From SICV01 sp038045265 (GTDB lineage: Archaea > Nanobdellota > Nanobdellia > Pacearchaeales > GW2011-AR1), in contig JBBSYL010000032.1 in NCBI GenBank assembly GCA_038045265.1, forward strand, positions 1 through 6,657: a stretch of 6,657 nucleotides of DNA. The letters run 5' to 3'. Shown here piece by piece: positions 5,022 through 6,657 of this stretch. Both the position numbers and the translations under genes were made by a program. The notes under the pieces are model-generated. The model saw only the letters and a list, made by a program, of their open reading frames with translations, made no database searches and had not been told where the DNA came from. Position 1 is the first letter of the stretch. Every line of letters begins with the position of its first letter.

Positions 5022-5657
5022 TTAGATTAAGAAAATTGCATATAAAAAGAAAATGAGGGTTATTGTTGCAACAATTGTGTAAAGGACTTTAGAGCCGAAG
5101 AAAATTTGTGTACCATCTAGAGAAGATATCGGAATTAGGTTTGCGAAGGCGTAATAGGCCGATATTTCTGCGAGATATTCAAAGTTTACAAGATAAGCAA
5201 TTATTGCAAGGATCCAGAGTGCGACTATTCCCGCTACTCCAATTAAAGCGTTATGCATTCCAGTCATTGAGGAATAGCTATAGTATCCAAATCTTTTGGA
5301 AGCTCTTACTTTTTGGGCAGACGTTTCGTACGTTAAGACTGGGAGGAATTTGAGGAAACCTAAAGATATTATTGAGAGAAGAAGAGGAATGATAATTCCG
5401 AATGGTTTTTCCTTTTCAAAATGGTCTCTTGGTTTGAAACCGTATGTGTAGACCTGCCAAATTTCATGTTCTACATCTGCATCGAGAAGGTGCGCTACGA
5501 ATTTTCTTGCTCCTATGACTACTGCAATTATAACTACGGAGTATATGAAGATTTCTCCTAATGCGTTAAATTGGCCTTTTAGTGCAAGTGAGAATCCGGC
5601 AACTACAAATATCACAAGCATTGCTGCAAGCAAATGAGAGTACTCTGTGATCTTCAT
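5022..5657 (-). CDS. Polytopic membrane protein resembling M50 site-2 protease, HExxH absent
   Basis: A 211-residue protein with about six hydrophobic segments: 9-26, 34-50, 85-106, 135-157, 162-177 and 189-211. The element NLIPISSLDGTQIFFGS (173-189) matches the second motif of M50 intramembrane proteases (N-x-x-P-x-x-x-LDG), where the Asp binds zinc. The first motif, HExxH, should lie near the end of the second segment followed by a basic/aliphatic stretch. Here that place reads GARKFVAHLLDADVEHE (49-65), with no HExxH. A conserved-looking basic loop KRFGYYSYS (121-129) sits between helices 3 and 4. The protein is therefore probably a non-catalytic relative of site-2 proteases, or one with a changed active site; its role is unknown. 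It has its own promoter, TTTATATAAA, 29 bases before ATG 5657, and is divergent from the PRC-barrel gene. It may share a transcript with the helicase. Confidence 0.75.
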   Translation of the reverse strand: MKITEYSHLLAAMLVIFVVAGFSLALKGQFNALGEIFIYSVVIIAVVIGARKFVAHLLDADVEHEIWQVYTYGFKPRDHFEKEKPFGIIIPLLLSIISLGFLKFLPVLTYETSAQKVRASKRFGYYSYSSMTGMHNALIGVAGIVALWILAIIAYLVNFEYLAEISAYYAFANLIPISSLDGTQIFFGSKVLYTIVATITLIFFLYAIFLI

Positions 5658-5676
5658 GATAGGATAATAGAAGGGA

Positions 5677-5686
5677 TTTATATAAA
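5677..5686 (-). promoter_or_regulatory. TATA box of the membrane-protein gene
   Basis: TTTATATAAA, a 10-bp palindrome, begins on the minus strand 29 bases before ATG 5657, exactly as in the winged-helix and vapB promoters. A leaderless transcript is expected. Confidence 0.75.
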
Positions 5687-5736
5687 GTTATTGAAATTAT
5701 TTGTCAAGTAAATATATCTAATACAAAAGCACAAAC

Positions 5737-5744
5737 TATAAATA
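5737..5744 (+). promoter_or_regulatory. TATA box of the PRC-barrel gene
   Basis: TATAAATA, preceded by ACAAAC, is centred about 26 bases before ATG 5767, so the mRNA should be leaderless or nearly so. It lies in the 109-bp divergent region shared with the membrane-protein gene. Confidence 0.65.
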
Positions 5745-5766
5745 GTGATATAAACAGTGTCTGAAT

Positions 5767-6051
5767 ATGTTGAGAATAAAAAAGATAAGCGAAGTAGTAG
5801 GTAAACAGGTGTACACCACCGATGGAGACTACTTTGGACAGGTTGAAGAGGTTAATTTAGTGGATAATAAGATAGAAGCTTGGAGAATAAGGGTGGGATC
5901 TGGACTTACAAGCGCTCTTGGAGGGGCAAGAGGAGTAGTTATTCCACATCAGTTCGTGAAGGCGATAGGAGATATTATGATAATCAATAAGGCGACAGTT
6001 CCTGCGAGGGAAGAAATAAGTGTGGAAGATATGTCTGCCGAAGTTGCGTAG
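5767..6051 (+). CDS. PRC-barrel domain protein
   Basis: The 94-residue protein is essentially one PRC barrel. Residues 1-25 (LRIKKISEVVGKQVYTTDG, then Y22-F23-G24) give the first strands and the typical G-x-x-V-x-T-x-D-G-x-x-x-G signature. Strands around IEAWRIRVG (37-45) follow. GVVIPHQFVKAIGDIMIINK (56-75) is the characteristic end of the barrel. An acidic tail (81-94) follows. No membrane segment is seen. PRC barrels are small protein- or RNA-binding modules; in archaea such single-domain proteins include the CdpB family, which joins the FtsZ-based division machinery, and RimM-like ribosome factors. Size and sequence pattern recall CdpB, but this is family-level inference. The start is supported by the TATA box at 5737-5744. 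The peptidase gene begins five bases after its stop with no promoter of its own, so the two form an operon. Confidence 0.88.
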   Translation: MLRIKKISEVVGKQVYTTDGDYFGQVEEVNLVDNKIEAWRIRVGSGLTSALGGARGVVIPHQFVKAIGDIMIINKATVPAREEISVEDMSAEVA

Positions 6052-6056
6052 TTTTG

Positions 6057-6654
6057 ATGAGATTGAATATTCCTGTTTTTGACCAGACTACAAATTTGAA
6101 TTGTGGGACTAGTGTATTAAGAATGATTGTTGCTTATTTTGGTAAGGACCATGGTATCGAATTTTTTGAGAATAAGACAGGAATAAAAGAGGGAAAAGGG
6201 GGTGTGGACTATACAAGTTGCTTTGGCAGCTGCTGAAATGGGATATAGCGTTGATTTTTATTCTAAAAGTTTGAAACCTAATAAGGAAAATCTTTCTTTA
6301 GAATTTTACAAAAGATATTCTGCAGATTTTGAAAAATTGGAAAAATGGTTGAGGGAATTAAATAAAATAGGTAAAAGTGAAGAGAAAGAGTTAAAATTAG
6401 AGGAATTATTAGGTAAAATAAACAAGGAAAGCTTGGCGATAGTGTTGGTTGACTGGAATATGGTATCTGGGAAAGAAGAGAAAGGGTATCAAGGGCATTT
6501 TGTTGTGATTACAGGATATGATGAAGAGAATGTGTATCTAAACGTATCGAGAATTAAAGATTCAAATAAAGATTTTCCTGTAAAAAGAGAACTGTTTGAT
6601 AGGGCAAGAAAAGCAAAGGGAACTGACGAAGAAATAGTTATAATTGGGAGATAA
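6057..6654 (+). pseudogene. C39/papain-like cysteine peptidase, frameshifted
   Basis: Two overlapping frames together form one peptidase of about 198 residues. The first (6057-6236) has PVFDQTTNLNCGTSVLRM with the catalytic Cys at 6102-6104, as in C39-like and papain-like folds. It then runs out of frame to TGA at 6234. The second (open through 6202-6654, first possible start GTG 6202) continues WTIQVALAAAEMGYSVDFY. It carries the expected His in GHFVVITGYDEE (codon 6496-6498) and a likely third residue, Asn, in VYLNV (codon 6541-6543). Removing one G from the G5 run at 6198-6202 joins them as ...EGKGVWTIQ..., which reads naturally. Neither piece alone has a full active site. Causes could be a real inactivating mutation, an assembly or sequencing error in a homopolymer, or slippage that restores the frame. 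ATG 6057 is preferred to TTG 6054. It is downstream of and probably co-transcribed with the PRC-barrel gene. Confidence 0.75.
6194..6202 (+). other. A4G5 homopolymer pair at the peptidase frameshift
   Basis: AAAAGGGGG marks where the peptidase reading frame changes. One G fewer restores a continuous peptidase. Such a run is a usual place for sequencing or assembly indels and can also support polymerase slippage. Confidence 0.7.
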
Positions 6655-6657
6655 GGA

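Noticed and set aside
5108..5353. Plus-strand open frame of 81 codons
   Set aside because: It is antisense to the six-helix membrane protein and has no promoter or domain, so it is a shadow of that gene.
6202..6654. Separate gene starting at GTG 6202
   Set aside because: It has no promoter, starts inside the upstream peptidase frame and lacks the catalytic Cys. It is better explained as the second part of one frameshifted peptidase.

Overview
The window is strongly AT-rich and gene-dense, and it reads as archaeal. It carries a Hef-type SF2 helicase, an XPF/ERCC4-type nuclease and an archaeal VapB/VapC pair. Several genes start with TTTATATA-like TATA boxes about 29 bases before the ATG, which suggests leaderless transcripts. 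The small proteins, the split Hef and an RelE-like/winged-helix gene pair suggest a DPANN-type lineage (Woesearchaeota/Pacearchaeota-like). That placement is inference from gene content, not a computed assignment.

Layout. A plus-strand hypothetical gene (7-387) converges on a minus-strand operon, and the two stop codons overlap. In transcription order that operon (1684-384) encodes a small winged-helix protein, an RelE/ParE-like protein and an ERCC4-type nuclease with a C-terminal HhH region. A 128-bp divergent promoter region follows. Next come a plus-strand SAM methyltransferase of the cyclopropane-synthase type (1813-2724) and a convergent vapB-vapC module (3306-2726). A Hef-like helicase (4982-3411) and a six-helix membrane protein resembling site-2 proteases but lacking HExxH (5657-5022) complete the minus-strand block. 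After a 109-bp divergent promoter region, the plus strand carries a PRC-barrel protein (5767-6051). Five bases later begins a C39/papain-like cysteine peptidase (6057-6654) that is frameshifted at an A4G5 run.

How the genes fit together. In classical euryarchaeal Hef, an N-terminal helicase and a C-terminal XPF nuclease form one polypeptide that acts on stalled forks. Here the halves are separate genes on the same strand and in the same order. They are separated by about 2.3 kb holding a VapBC toxin-antitoxin module, a methyltransferase and a candidate RelE-like/winged-helix module. The nuclease now lies downstream in that candidate module's operon. The two toxin-antitoxin promoters share an identical 14-bp core at identical distance from their start codons.

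The best candidates for something undescribed are the winged-helix/RelE-like pair coupled to a repair nuclease, the co-linear split of Hef around toxin-antitoxin genes, and the PRC-barrel plus cysteine-peptidase pair. No tRNA, rRNA, CRISPR array or insertion sequence is visible.
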